From NCBI GenBank assembly GCA_903864455.1, contig CAIPFW010000241.1, positions 1-6,474 on the forward strand: a DNA stretch of 6,474 nt, written 5' to 3'. The position numbers and the translations under genes were made by a program. This stretch comes from an uncultured Anaplasmataceae bacterium. Its GTDB lineage: Bacteria > Pseudomonadota > Alphaproteobacteria > Rickettsiales > CAIPFW01. The notes beneath the pieces were generated by a model. It made no database searches and was not told the DNA's origin. It saw nothing but the letters and a program-made list of their open reading frames with translations. Shown piece after piece: positions 1 through 6,382 of the stretch (the stretch's first letter is position 1; each line of letters starts with the position of its first letter).

Positions 1-1821
1 GATAAAATTATTCAAGATGCATTGAGAAAATATGGCGACAATATTTTTGCAGATAAAGTTGCAACTATGGATAGTAACGCTCTTGAAAGTGAGCGTGGAA
101 TCACAATTTTATCAAAATGTGCATCGATTGAATGGAATGACGATAAAGGCAATGCTCATAAAATTAATATCATCGATACTCCAGGTCACGCAGATTTTGG
201 TGGTGAAGTTGAAAGGATTTTATCTATGGCTGATGGCGTTGTGCTTTTGGTTGATAGCGCAGAAGGCGTTATGCCACAGACGAAATATGTCTTGGCAAAG
301 GCTTTAAAACAAAACCTTCAACCACTAGTGATAGTAAATAAAATCGATAGACAGGATCAGAGAGCTGAAGAAGTTTTAAGTGAAATAGAAGATTTATTTT
401 TAAATTTAGGTGCAAGTGATGAGCAGTTGATGTTCCAGCATTTGTATGCATCAGGTCGGAATGGATGGGCGGTTGAGAAATTCTCCCAAATCAATGATGA
501 AAATAAAGATTTAATGCCACTCTTCGATAAATTACTGCACTATTTTAAGCAAAGAAAATTCGACGAAAATGCACCGTTTTCGATGCTTGTGACGATGATT
601 GATTATGATAAATATGCAGGAAGGTTATTGATTGGTCGTGTGCAAAGTGGTGTTGTGAAAGCGAACATGCAAATCACTTCAAATCATCTTGATGGAACGC
701 ATTGTGAAAATGGGCGAGTTGTTAAATTATTTCAATACAAAGGAAATCAAAGAACGGTTGTAGAAGAGGCTGTCGCAGGTGATATCGTTGTGATTTCGGG
801 ACTTGAAAAATCAACAGTTTCTGACACTTTATGTGCGCTGGGTGAAAAAATTGCTTTAGCTACGAATCCAATCGATCCACCAACGATGTCGATAGTTTTA
901 GGTGTAAGTACTTCACCATTGGCTGGGACTGAGGGCAAAAAATTAACATCTAGAATGATTCGTGAGAGATTGTATGACGAAGCTCGTTCAAATGTTGCGA
1001 TTCGAGTAAATGATACTGATAGCTCAGACTCATTTGAAGTTTGTGGTCGTGGTGAGCTTCAATTGGGAATATTGATAGAAAATATGAGGCGTGAAGGATT
1101 CGAATTAACAGTATCAAAACCACAAGTTCTTTTCAGAAGAGATAAAGATAATCGTGAAAAATTACTTGAACCATATGAAGAAGTTGTATGCGATGTGCCG
1201 ACCGATTCATCTGGAAAAATTATCGAAGAATTGAATAGAAGAAAGGGCTCGTTAATTGAAATGTTTGAATTTGGGGCCGACACGACTCGAATCATTTATC
1301 ACGTTCCATCTCGTTTATTACTTGGATTTAAACAAGATTTCATCAACATGACGAGAGGTTTTGGTGTTTTAAATAAATCATTTTTAAAATATGATGAAGT
1401 TGTTTCTGGCGATTTGGATGAGCATCGAAAAGGCGCATTAATCTCAAGCGAAACGGGTGAAGCGGTTGGTTACGCTTTGTCGAAATTGCAAGATCGTGGA
1501 ACGATGTATGTAAAACCGCAAGATAAGGTTTATACAGGGATGATTGTTGGTGAAAATACTCGAAATGAGGATATGGAGATTAATATCAATAAAGGGAAAG
1601 CTCTGACAAATATGAGGGCGTCTGGCTCCGAGGAAGCGTACAATTTATCTCCACCAAAAACAATGGGTTTGGAAGAAATGATTACTTATATTAATGATGA
1701 TGAGTGCATTGAAGTTACTCCGATAAGTTTGCGTATGAGAAAGAAAATTCTTGACGCAACGGCTCGCAAGTCAGCAGAAAGAAGAAGAACGAATGGCTCG
1801 TTCAAGATTTTAGAAGAGTAG
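1..1821 (+). CDS. typA: Ribosome-associated GTPase TypA/BipA, 5'-truncated by window edge
   Basis: Translational GTPase of the EF-G-like family that binds the 70S ribosome and supports growth and ribosome assembly under stress. The frame is open from base 1 (first residues DKIIQDALRKYG), so the TTG at 22 is not the start. About 20 N-terminal residues with the P-loop (AHVDHGKT in the family) lie outside the window. In visible numbering: G2 in ERGITIL (about 31-37), G3 in DTPGHADFGGEVERI (59-73), G4 NKID (113-116), G5-like ASGRNGWA (about 149-156), then the beta-barrel domain. CGRGELQLGILIENMRREGF (about 347-366) is diagnostic of TypA, as are NMTRGFG and the C-terminal stretch GENTRNEDMEININKGKALT, followed by EVTPISLRMRKK. 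The visible 606 codons nearly equal the roughly 600-residue family length, so the 3' part is complete. It ends in TAG 14 bp from the convergent neighbour. A T7 run (1824-1830) follows the stop, but I see no convincing terminator stem. Confidence 0.97.
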   Translation, partial: DKIIQDALRKYGDNIFADKVATMDSNALESERGITILSKCASIEWNDDKGNAHKINIIDTPGHADFGGEVERILSMADGVVLLVDSAEGVMPQTKYVLAKALKQNLQPLVIVNKIDRQDQRAEEVLSEIEDLFLNLGASDEQLMFQHLYASGRNGWAVEKFSQINDENKDLMPLFDKLLHYFKQRKFDENAPFSMLVTMIDYDKYAGRLLIGRVQSGVVKANMQITSNHLDGTHCENGRVVKLFQYKGNQRTVVEEAVAGDIVVISGLEKSTVSDTLCALGEKIALATNPIDPPTMSIVLGVSTSPLAGTEGKKLTSRMIRERLYDEARSNVAIRVNDTDSSDSFEVCGRGELQLGILIENMRREGFELTVSKPQVLFRRDKDNREKLLEPYEEVVCDVPTDSSGKIIEELNRRKGSLIEMFEFGADTTRIIYHVPSRLLLGFKQDFINMTRGFGVLNKSFLKYDEVVSGDLDEHRKGALISSETGEAVGYALSKLQDRGTMYVKPQDKVYTGMIVGENTRNEDMEININKGKALTNMRASGSEEAYNLSPPKTMGLEEMITYINDDECIEVTPISLRMRKKILDATARKSAERRRTNGSFKILEE

Positions 1822-1835
1822 AGTTTTTTTGACTA

Positions 1836-2840
1836 TCAACCAATCCCAGGCTCTTTTGGCTTTGGTGGTAATGGAGGTGGTGTTTGAGATTGCTCTAAAG
1901 AAGGTTTATTATTTCGCGTTTTTAATGCATTCGACAGATCTGCAATGAGTCCGTTTGATGGATATCCATCTGGCAATCCAGGCGGAGGAGGAGGTGGTCT
2001 TTTTGGAACCTGTGGTTTGTTGTCTTGCTGTTGCTCGAATTTTTTAGTTAATTTATCAAAATCTTTGTTAGATAGATAGCTTTTATTGTCATTTGTAATT
2101 CTTGGTTTAGTGTCTGGTTGTTTCTTAGATTCTTTATCTTCCCGAGGTAGTGGAGGTGGAGGTCGATGTGATGTGAGTTCGGGTGGCTTAGGTTTATAGT
2201 TGGGCGTTTGTTGAGTTTCTTGTGTGTTATTTTTGACAGGATTCTCCTCATACTGTGGTCCGTTTGTATTTCTATATTTTTTGAATGGATCTGCGCCTGT
2301 ATTTTTAATTTGAGATTCATTAGATTTTTGCTCAGACGTAGCATTGGTAATTTCTTCAATTTTCTTGAAAAATGCCTTTGTATGATTCGAATTATCTTCA
2401 GATTTTCCTTCGATAAAAGATAGATCTTCTTTGCTTAAGCTTTTCCCTTTTGGATCTTTTTCTAATTTTGTAATTATATCTTTCATTGCCTTAACTCCAA
2501 TTTCATCATTCTTTGCCTTGGCCTCCTCTGATAATTTTTTAGGAGTGGAATAAATGCTTTCTAATTCTTTTGGATCTTTAGTGTATGAGCCATGCACCTC
2601 ATTAGATATTTTATCCCCAATATCATTCGTTAAAGTTTGCTCTTGTTTTAATTTTTCTACTTCTTTCTTGTATTGCTCAGGGGAATAATACAATTCGTTC
2701 ACAATTATATTGTCTCTTCCTCGACTTACATCAATGGGAACTGTATCTACTATTTTTGCTTTTGGCGAACTGCCATTTTTATTTTCTACTCCACTTACTT
2801 TCTTTTTAATAAAATCAAAGATTCCCATATTTTTATACAT
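1836..2840 (-). CDS. Proline-rich low-complexity protein with polyproline and WH2-like C-terminal region (function unknown)
   Basis: I do not recognise this 334-residue protein as a named family. The N-terminus has a short amphipathic basic stretch (MGIFDFIKKKV). Residues about 55-185 are highly charged and probably helical, rich in K, E and S. Residues about 190-334 are disordered and rich in P, N, Q and K. I see no cysteine, no tryptophan, no signal peptide and no membrane segment. Proline clusters are RPPPPLPR (226-233), KRPPPPPPGLP (280-290) and PPPLPPKPK (321-329); the first two fit RxxPxxP and the third PxLPxK, which are SH3-ligand patterns in eukaryotes. Between the last two lies NGLIADLSNALKTRN (296-310), loosely like a WH2 actin-binding motif. 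This architecture occurs in actin-directed proteins of intracellular bacteria such as Rickettsia RickA, but I see no alignable RickA domain. It follows murF by 71 bp on the same strand. ATG 2826-2828 (Met5) is an alternative start; neither start has a Shine-Dalgarno site. Confidence 0.85.
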   Translation of the reverse strand: MYKNMGIFDFIKKKVSGVENKNGSSPKAKIVDTVPIDVSRGRDNIIVNELYYSPEQYKKEVEKLKQEQTLTNDIGDKISNEVHGSYTKDPKELESIYSTPKKLSEEAKAKNDEIGVKAMKDIITKLEKDPKGKSLSKEDLSFIEGKSEDNSNHTKAFFKKIEEITNATSEQKSNESQIKNTGADPFKKYRNTNGPQYEENPVKNNTQETQQTPNYKPKPPELTSHRPPPPLPREDKESKKQPDTKPRITNDNKSYLSNKDFDKLTKKFEQQQDNKPQVPKRPPPPPPGLPDGYPSNGLIADLSNALKTRNNKPSLEQSQTPPPLPPKPKEPGIG

Positions 2841-2857
2841 ATAAATTAATGAATAAA

Positions 2858-2863
2858 ATTATA
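2858..2863 (-). promoter_or_regulatory. Possible -10 box (TATAAT) for the proline-rich gene
   Basis: On the minus strand a perfect TATAAT lies 18 nt before the ATG at 2840, in the 71-bp gap after murF. A start near 2851 would give a leader of about 11 nt. No good -35 is found at 16-18 bp, and the region is so AT-rich that a chance match is likely. Read-through from murF is equally possible. Confidence 0.3.
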
Positions 2864-2911
2864 ATCCTTAATTATTAATTATTTATTTATTAGCGCAGGA
2901 AGAGCTTAATC

Positions 2912-4336
2912 TCAATTCATAAATTCTATAATTTTTTCCAAATAATTACCCCTCGCTCCTTTAATTAAAATACAATCCTCGTCTTTCAACAAAGACTTCA
3001 AATGATTGACAATTAAGTCAACATTCTCAAAATGACCGCCATTTTTCTCTTTTGGAAGCAAAGTATTCAAAGGGCGAATATTTTCTCCACCAATTGTAAT
3101 CACTAAATCAATTCCACTCAGAAAATCAATCAATTCACAATGAATATTCTTCGCATTTTGCCCTAGTTCCCTCATTTCGCCAAGAATTGCAACTCTCCTT
3201 TTTATTTTTTCGTTCGAAAATGGTAAAGAGACGAGATTTTTCAGAGCGGCTTTCATCGCATGAACGCCAGAATTATAAGTTTCGTCGATAATTGTTAACT
3301 TTTTATCAAAAAAAATCTTTTGTATAATTTGCCCACGACCCTTTATATCGTCGATTGGAAAATGAGCTAAAGCCTTTATCGCATCTTTATAATTCAAAGA
3401 CAGAGCTTTGAAAACAGCAAAAACAACCAAGCTATTTTCAATCAATGAAATGAGGCCGAGTGGTAGCTTATAATACAAAATCTCATCATTCGTCAATATT
3501 TCTATATCGGCTGAATTATCATAATTAATTTTATATTGCTTGATGCGAATATCACAATCGATATCTTGAGAATTCATCGAGTAAAGAATGATATTTTGAG
3601 AATATTCCTTCGCCTTGTGATACGCAAAATCAAAATAACTCATATTTTTGTTCAAAATTATCGTGCCATTTTTTTTCAGTCCATGAAAAATTTCGCACTT
3701 CGCCTCAGCGATTCCCTTCAAATTTTCAAAATATTCTAGATGTGCAGGGCTGATATTGTTGATGATTGCAATATCTGGTTCGGTAGTTTTTGTCAAAAAA
3801 TCAATCTCACCTTTCGTTTGCATACCCATTTCAATAACGCCATATTGGTGATTTTCGTTTATCAAAAATAAATTTTGCGGAACACCAATCTGATTGTTTA
3901 GGTTCGCTTTTGAAGAAAAAGCTTTACCATTTATTGCAACATTAAGGCAATGACCGAGTAAATTTTTTGTAGTAGTTTTTCCGACAGACCCTGTGACTGC
4001 AATGATTTTTACATTCAAAGAGCTGCGATAAAAATTTGCCATTTTCGCATAAGCTTTGACACAATCTTTCACCAAAATCACAATTGAGGAAAAATTCTTA
4101 AGATTGGTGTTTTCTGAGATTTCATCGATAAAAATTACAGATGCGTTAAGTTTTTCAGCTTCTGAAATAAAAGAATTTCCGTTAAAATTTTCACCTTTCA
4201 AGGCTAAGAAGCAATCTCCTTTTTCTAGTTTTCTTGTATCTGTGCAAATTTTTAAAATAAAGACATTGTCAATTTGCTTATCGTTTAAAATTTTGCCATT
4301 CACTAAAGATAAAATTGTTTGTAACTCAAGTTTCAT
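2912..4336 (-). CDS. murF: UDP-N-acetylmuramoyl-tripeptide--D-alanyl-D-alanine ligase MurF
   Basis: Cytoplasmic ATP-dependent Mur ligase that adds D-Ala-D-Ala to the UDP-MurNAc-tripeptide, completing the pentapeptide precursor of peptidoglycan. At 474 residues it has the family's usual length and three domains: an N-terminal substrate domain (TDTRKLEKGDCFLALKGENF, 32-51), the ATPase domain with P-loop TGSVGKTTTK (115-124), NNQIGVPQNL (147-156), EMGMQTKGEI (169-178), NNISPAHLEYF (193-203) and the AKCEIF lysine (K213, probably the carbamylated one), then the C-terminal domain with GRGQ (333-336), DETYNSGVHAM (351-361), AILGEMRELG (383-392) and IKGARGNYLEKI (458-469). Two motifs deviate: family YNANPxSM reads YNSGVHAM, and the central-domain histidine usually seen four residues before a conserved Asn (here N301) is Ser297. 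The ATG at 4334-4336 lacks a Shine-Dalgarno site. The gene stands alone, without murE, mraY or murD beside it. It starts 34 bp after the small gene upstream and may be co-transcribed with it. Confidence 0.97.
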   Translation of the reverse strand: MKLELQTILSLVNGKILNDKQIDNVFILKICTDTRKLEKGDCFLALKGENFNGNSFISEAEKLNASVIFIDEISENTNLKNFSSIVILVKDCVKAYAKMANFYRSSLNVKIIAVTGSVGKTTTKNLLGHCLNVAINGKAFSSKANLNNQIGVPQNLFLINENHQYGVIEMGMQTKGEIDFLTKTTEPDIAIINNISPAHLEYFENLKGIAEAKCEIFHGLKKNGTIILNKNMSYFDFAYHKAKEYSQNIILYSMNSQDIDCDIRIKQYKINYDNSADIEILTNDEILYYKLPLGLISLIENSLVVFAVFKALSLNYKDAIKALAHFPIDDIKGRGQIIQKIFFDKKLTIIDETYNSGVHAMKAALKNLVSLPFSNEKIKRRVAILGEMRELGQNAKNIHCELIDFLSGIDLVITIGGENIRPLNTLLPKEKNGGHFENVDLIVNHLKSLLKDEDCILIKGARGNYLEKIIEFMN

Positions 4337-4357
4337 GAAAAATTATGAAATAAATGA

Positions 4358-4363
4358 ATTATA
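4358..4363 (-). promoter_or_regulatory. Possible -10 box (TATAAT) upstream of murF
   Basis: A minus-strand TATAAT lies 21 nt before the murF ATG, inside the trailer of the small gene upstream. The -35 region would fall in that gene's last codons and matches the consensus poorly. The same TATAAT recurs at 4904-4909 in the duplicated unit, where it precedes no murF-like gene. It may simply be part of the repeat, so this is a weak call. Confidence 0.25.
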
Positions 4364-4370
4364 CAAATTT

Positions 4371-4814
4371 TTATTTTTCTAAGCTACCACCTTGAACCAT
4401 ATCTTTGATTTCAAAATTTTGCTTTTGCTTTTCAGACCATTGATTGTAAGTTTCTTTTACATATTTATAAACCTCGCCTTTAAAAGAAATATAACAATAG
4501 TTGTTCAAATCCAGATTATCAAACTTTAGGCCATCGCCATGAAAGCCACATATATTGAATGTTATTAGGTCTTTTTTGTATGTATTCGTTTTTCCATCAA
4601 AATAAGAAACGATACTCCGCGTCCATTCCGTTTTTTTATTTTTTGATTCACATGTTAAAGTTTCATCTAGGCGCTGAAATTTATTTTCATCACTTAATCC
4701 GAGAAACTTCATTGCTTTTTCTTCATCTTCGCATTTTACTCGAAATTTAAATTCAACTCTTCTTGGTGTAGATGTGAAAAAAACGCAACACTCGAAATCA
4801 TAAAAAATACTCAT
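4371..4814 (-). CDS. Uncharacterised 147-residue protein, paralogue A of a tandem pair
   Basis: I do not recognise a family. The protein has 147 residues, with no signal peptide or membrane helix. The sequence alternates short hydrophobic strands and charged segments (VEFKFRVKC near 20-28, FLGLSDENKF near 37-46, LITFNICGF near 83-91), suggesting a small alpha/beta fold. It is homologous to the gene at 4917-5351. Both start MSIF, share an FKFxV segment, a GLxD segment and a GF segment in the same order, and end in a tail starting YNQWSEKQKQNFEI; 21 of the last 25 residues are identical. The middle is otherwise strongly diverged. It contains several cysteines (C9, C10, C28 among them), few of which are shared with the paralogue. 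The start is set by the shared MSIF and by a 44-bp identical leader ahead of it. No Shine-Dalgarno site lies at normal distance; GAGAG sits about 21 nt upstream. It lies directly upstream of murF. Confidence 0.8.
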   Translation of the reverse strand: MSIFYDFECCVFFTSTPRRVEFKFRVKCEDEEKAMKFLGLSDENKFQRLDETLTCESKNKKTEWTRSIVSYFDGKTNTYKKDLITFNICGFHGDGLKFDNLDLNNYCYISFKGEVYKYVKETYNQWSEKQKQNFEIKDMVQGGSLEK

Positions 4815-4845
4815 AAATTTTTTAATAAAAAATAACTCTCTATTA

Positions 4846-4873
4846 ATGATAATTAATATACAATAAAATACAA
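4846..4873 (-). promoter_or_regulatory. Putative promoter of paralogue A
   Basis: On the minus strand, TTGTAT (4868-4873) and TATCAT (4846-4851) are separated by 16 bp. The same arrangement stands in unit B (TTGCAT, 16 bp, TATTCT), and the gap between stop and start contains no better pair. Transcription would start near 4839, giving a leader of about 25 nt that includes GAGAG at 4836-4840. The -35 matches only the TTG of the consensus, so the support comes mainly from conservation between copies. Confidence 0.4.
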
Positions 4874-4916
4874 CTAAAAAAATATTAAAAAGTAAATAAA
4901 TGAATTATACAAATTT

Positions 4917-5351
4917 TTATTTTTCTAAGCTACCACTTTGAAATACATCTGTGATTTCAAAATTTTGCTTTTGCTTTTCAGACCATTGATTGTAACACTC
5001 ATTAAGTTTATCTTTCAAGCCGTTATCTATTATTGAAAAAGAGAATAGGTTTATATTTAAATGTGGAAAATTTAAATGATCTTGTGATTCAAATCCAGAT
5101 AATTGAATGATTGACTTGTTGTTATGATTTATGGTATAAGTGTATTCGATTTGTTTTAATTTGTTTTCTGTGAAATCTGTAATTTTATGGAATTGACGAC
5201 CAAGATAAAATTCATTTTCGTCAATCAGTTGATGATCTTTCAATCCAAAGAAGTCGATAAGTGCTTGTTTATTATGCGCCTCTACTTCGAATTTGAATGC
5301 AATTCTATCGTGATGACTGAACATCCATTTCGCATCTTTAAAAATACTCAT
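4917..5351 (-). CDS. Uncharacterised 144-residue protein, paralogue B of a tandem pair
   Basis: Family not recognised. It is the paralogue of the gene at 4371-4814, with the same MSIF start, the IAFKFEVEA strand (near 17-25), FFGLKD (near 33-38), a central LSGF segment and the near-identical C-terminal tail (residues 120-144). No signal peptide or transmembrane helix is present with this start. The frame stays open upstream to an ATG at 5451-5453, but that extension would translate the duplicated promoter and leader, give a spurious hydrophobic stretch and overlap the end of miaA. I therefore place the start at ATG 5349-5351, matching the paralogue. It starts 79 bp after miaA on the same strand and has its own candidate promoter in that gap. 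Unlike paralogue A it has no cysteine that I can see. The role is unknown; a secreted or partner-binding protein is possible but nothing shows it directly. Confidence 0.8.
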   Translation of the reverse strand: MSIFKDAKWMFSHHDRIAFKFEVEAHNKQALIDFFGLKDHQLIDENEFYLGRQFHKITDFTENKLKQIEYTYTINHNNKSIIQLSGFESQDHLNFPHLNINLFSFSIIDNGLKDKLNECYNQWSEKQKQNFEITDVFQSGSLEK

Positions 5352-5382
5352 AAATTTTTTAATAAAAAATAACTCTCTATTA

Positions 5383-5410
5383 AGAATAATAAATATAAAA
5401 TAAAATGCAA
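5383..5410 (-). promoter_or_regulatory. Putative promoter of paralogue B
   Basis: On the minus strand, TTGCAT (5405-5410) and TATTCT (5383-5388) are 16 bp apart, matching the position and spacing of the pair before paralogue A. The element lies between the miaA stop and the gene start. The consensus match is modest, so this rests on the duplicated arrangement. Confidence 0.38.
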
Positions 5411-5430
5411 CTAAAAAAATATTGAAAAGT

Positions 5431-6354
5431 TTATAAAAATGAAAAATCATCATGCATTTTACTCAAGCATGAATCTTTATCGTGAAAAAAAAATCCATCT
5501 CGAATTTGATTTTTAAACCAAGTTTTCTGTCTTTTTGCATAATTGCGAGTATTTTGAATTGCGATTTCTATAGCTTCATTTAAAGTTTTTTCTCCATTTA
5601 TATAATCGATTAATTCAGGCAATCCATGTGATTTGTAAGATGGTAGGTGCTTTGGAATGCTCATCACTTGAGAAATTTCATCAAGAATTCCACTTTGCAT
5701 CATCGAATGAAATCTTTGCTCTATATTTTGATACAAAATATCTTTTTCTGGCAAAACAACATAAATTTGATAATCGCGATTGTCTTTTTTCTGTATCTTA
5801 TTTTCTTCATAAAAATCTAATATCGATCGCCCACTCTCATCAAAAACGCACCCAGCTCTGTGAAGTCGATATTTATCATTTGGATGGATTTTTCCAATAA
5901 TTTTTGAATCTTTCTGCGATACGTATTCATAATATTTCTCGATTCCGATTTTTTCAATCAATTCAGAATGGAATTTTTTTATTTTTTCAGAAATTTGTGG
6001 CAAATCTGACATTTTGTTCATCAGTCCATTTATATAAAAGCCTGTCCCACCAACTAAAAGCGGAGTTTTGCCACTGAAAAAAGCTTTCTCAATCTCATCA
6101 TTCGCATTCTCAAGCCATTGCGAGATATTGTAATTTTCATAAACTGAATGATGGCCGTATAATTTATAATTATATTGCAAAATTTCATCGAGATGAGGTT
6201 GAGCCGTAATTTTTGGTATTTCTTTATAAACTTGTTTCGAGTCGCAGTTCATAATTTGTAAATTTGTAAATCTTTGTATTAATTTATAAGCAACATCGCT
6301 CTTACCAGATGCTGTAGGCCCCAATAAAATAAAAATTTTTTCATTTTTTTTCAT
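5431..6354 (-). CDS. miaA: tRNA dimethylallyltransferase MiaA
   Basis: Transfers the dimethylallyl group of DMAPP to N6 of A37 in tRNAs that read codons starting with U, giving i6A, which steadies codon pairing and reading frame. It has 308 residues with the start used here, close to the usual 300-316. Visible motifs: P-loop GPTASGKS (12-19), NCDSKQVYKEI (36-46) with the likely catalytic Asp38, ITAQP (49-53), VGGTGFYINGL (101-111), SHGLPEL in place of the usual A-x-G-x-x-E segment, and the C-terminal TRNYAKRQKTWF (270-281), typical of the family. The frame is open to 6432, with other ATGs at 6430-6432 and 6403-6405. I chose 6352-6354 because homologues start about ten residues before the P-loop, the longer N-termini are basic junk from AT-rich DNA, and a perfect TATAAT at 6377-6382 would place transcription start after the longer starts. 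Paralogue B follows by 79 bp. Confidence 0.96.
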   Translation of the reverse strand: MKKNEKIFILLGPTASGKSDVAYKLIQRFTNLQIMNCDSKQVYKEIPKITAQPHLDEILQYNYKLYGHHSVYENYNISQWLENANDEIEKAFFSGKTPLLVGGTGFYINGLMNKMSDLPQISEKIKKFHSELIEKIGIEKYYEYVSQKDSKIIGKIHPNDKYRLHRAGCVFDESGRSILDFYEENKIQKKDNRDYQIYVVLPEKDILYQNIEQRFHSMMQSGILDEISQVMSIPKHLPSYKSHGLPELIDYINGEKTLNEAIEIAIQNTRNYAKRQKTWFKNQIRDGFFFHDKDSCLSKMHDDFSFL

Positions 6355-6370
6355 TTTTTTTCGTTTTTTT
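6341..6370. repeat. Three tandem 10-bp repeats at the miaA start codon
   Basis: The plus strand reads TCATTTTTTT twice and TCGTTTTTTT once in direct succession. On the minus strand this gives A7-8 runs separated by CG or TG, and the middle unit supplies the miaA ATG. The unit length is not a multiple of three, so a copy-number change would move the start relative to the frame. Confidence 0.85.
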
Positions 6371-6376
6371 CTCAAT

Positions 6377-6382
6377 ATTATA
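6377..6382 (-). promoter_or_regulatory. -10 box (TATAAT) of the likely miaA promoter
   Basis: A perfect minus-strand TATAAT lies 22 nt before the chosen miaA ATG, with a start expected near 6370 and a leader of about 16 nt. No good -35 is visible at 16-18 bp (ATGGAA at 17 bp). It abuts the -35 of the divergent tRNA promoter at 6383-6388, so the two promoters are back to back. Confidence 0.42.

Larger units (their letters stand above)
4348..4893. repeat. Tandem duplication, unit A (546 bp, gene plus flanks)
   Basis: First of two head-to-tail units, each holding one paralogue with its promoter, leader and trailer. The trailer end (4351-4449) matches 4897-4995 at 94 of 99 positions without gaps. 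The leader and promoter end (4803-4893) matches 5340-5430 at about 85 of 91 positions, including 44 identical bases. The two ends sit at offsets of 546 and 537 bp, so the diverged centre differs by 9 bp. Unit A begins 11 bp from the murF start codon and joins unit B directly at 4893/4894. Confidence 0.88.
4894..5430. repeat. Tandem duplication, unit B (537 bp, gene plus flanks)
   Basis: Second unit of the head-to-tail duplication. It runs from the junction with unit A to the base immediately before the miaA stop codon (5431-5433), so the duplicated segment fills the whole space between miaA and unit A. Both ends are about 93-95% identical to unit A, while the coding centre aligns only at the protein level. 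Confidence 0.88.

Noticed and set aside
22..24. TTG as the start of typA
   Set aside because: The frame is open to base 1 and the upstream codons match TypA; the P-loop must lie before the window.
1822..1835. Rho-independent terminator between the convergent genes
   Set aside because: A T7 run is present but no stable GC-bearing stem precedes it on either strand.
2048..2423. Open frames on both strands overlapping the proline-rich gene
   Set aside because: They are alternate-frame translations of a low-complexity gene with no start signal or motifs of their own.
2890..2911. Hairpin terminator after murF (AGCTCTTCCTGCGCT)
   Set aside because: Only about three to five weak pairs with mismatches and no following T run on the minus strand.
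4056..4382. Plus-strand open frame of 108 codons opposite murF
   Set aside because: It is antisense to well-supported MurF coding sequence, rich in F, S and K as expected from an opposite-strand shadow, and has no recognisable motif.
5352..5453. N-terminal extension of paralogue B with a hydrophobic, membrane-like stretch
   Set aside because: It translates the duplicated promoter and leader, is absent from the start chosen for the paralogue, and would overlap the 3' end of miaA. The hydrophobicity follows from T-rich codons.
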